From: an uncultured Aquincola sp.
GTDB taxonomy: Bacteria; Pseudomonadota; Gammaproteobacteria; Burkholderiales; Burkholderiaceae
Direction: 5' to 3'
DNA: 16,655 nucleotides
NCBI GenBank assembly: GCA_937883885.1
Contig: CAKZXL010000166.1
Location: 1-16,655 of the forward strand
Position numbers and translations under genes: made by a program. A model generated the notes under the pieces. That model saw only the letters and a list, made by a program, of their open reading frames with translations, made no database searches and was not told where the DNA came from. Below are positions 16,422 through 16,655 of this stretch, in pieces; the first letter of the stretch is position 1, and every line of letters starts with the position of its first letter.

Positions 16422-16619
16422 TGTGTTTCCTCGGAGATTCCTGAGAATCGACCGCCTCACCGGGGAGACACCACCAGGTCTGGCAATCGCAAAAGGCGCC
16501 TGCCGCGGGTTGCGGGCAGGTCGCCACGGGCTCGGTGCTGTAGATACGCCAAAGCAGCCGACAGGTGAATGAAGCCTTCACCCGCCAACCACCGGCCAGC
16601 GCCGAAACCCAGCATTATA
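16422..16619 (-). promoter_or_regulatory. rpsP operon promoter and untranslated leader
   Basis: A perfect TATAAT stands at 16619-16614 on the minus strand, with no good -35 hexamer (CAGATG region). Transcription from near 16607 would give a leader of about 185 nt, with no credible reading frame. It contains the hairpin GGTGAA/TTCACC (16564-16569 with 16577-16582), just after the start point, and a GC-rich middle. Ribosomal-protein leaders are often control sites, but I recognise no known leader motif here. Confidence 0.6.
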
Positions 16620-16630
16620 AACTGTTGCGC

Positions 16631-16655
16631 ATGACGCATCTGTTGATTCGACCCA
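16631..16655 (+). CDS. Possible start of a plus-strand gene (eight codons only)
   Basis: ATG at 16631 opens a frame reading MTHLLIRP to the window edge, divergent from rpsP. A TATAAA (16616-16621) ends 9 nt before it and overlaps the rpsP -10 on the other strand. Eight residues are far too few to name a product, and it may be chance. Confidence 0.25.

Overview
The window is a gene-dense stretch of bacterial chromosome, very GC-rich by eye, with short gaps and ATGA/GTGA start-stop overlaps. Gene content and protein signatures point to a betaproteobacterium of the order Burkholderiales, probably from the Rubrivivax/Ideonella/Roseateles/Comamonadaceae side. This placement is inference: the block rpsP-rimM-trmD-rplS-NUDIX-CbiB-like / rsgA-M48 protease / orn is, from memory, a familiar arrangement there. 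I see no mobile element, phage gene, CRISPR array, tRNA or rRNA. This is ordinary core genome, and I did not find a convincing undescribed multi-gene system.

Layout. 1-2647 (-): the N-terminal three quarters of dnaE (replicative polymerase alpha subunit), running off the left edge. 2689-4478 (+): a divergent pair, the tRNA hydroxylation enzyme TrhO overlapping a membrane-anchored alpha/beta hydrolase whose nucleophile serine appears to be glycine. 4489-4665 (-): a 58-residue DUF3563-type protein with CCCTAG-like repeats upstream. 4820-5542 (-) and 5636-7976 (+): a pirin gene divergent from a LysR regulator, which is followed by gluQ (glutamyl-Q tRNA(Asp) synthetase) and an FKBP-type prolyl isomerase. 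A strong two-way terminator closes this group.

8059-10336 (-): an RhlE-like DEAD-box helicase with a hairpin-rich leader of about 260 nt and a good sigma70-type promoter, then orn (oligoribonuclease). 10389-12562 (+): a Ste24-like M48 membrane protease overlapping rsgA. 12571-16421 (-): a CbiB-like membrane protein, a CoA-type NUDIX hydrolase, rplS, trmD, rimM and rpsP. The last four form the classic ribosomal/tRNA-modification operon, read from rpsP towards rplS; an extra TATAAT over the trmD stop may give rplS its own promoter. The right edge holds a possible start of a further plus-strand gene.

Most genes serve RNA and translation: S16, L19, RimM and RsgA in ribosome assembly, TrmD, TrhO and GluQRS in tRNA modification, DEAD-box helicase and Orn in RNA remodelling and decay. 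The observations most worth checking are the Ser-to-Gly hydrolase, the structured helicase leader, the inverted repeats between pirin and lysR, and a recurrent -10-like hexamer placed 6-8 nt before start codons that lack a Shine-Dalgarno sequence (candidate leaderless mRNAs at dnaE, trhO, lysR, the M48 gene and perhaps the CbiB-like gene).
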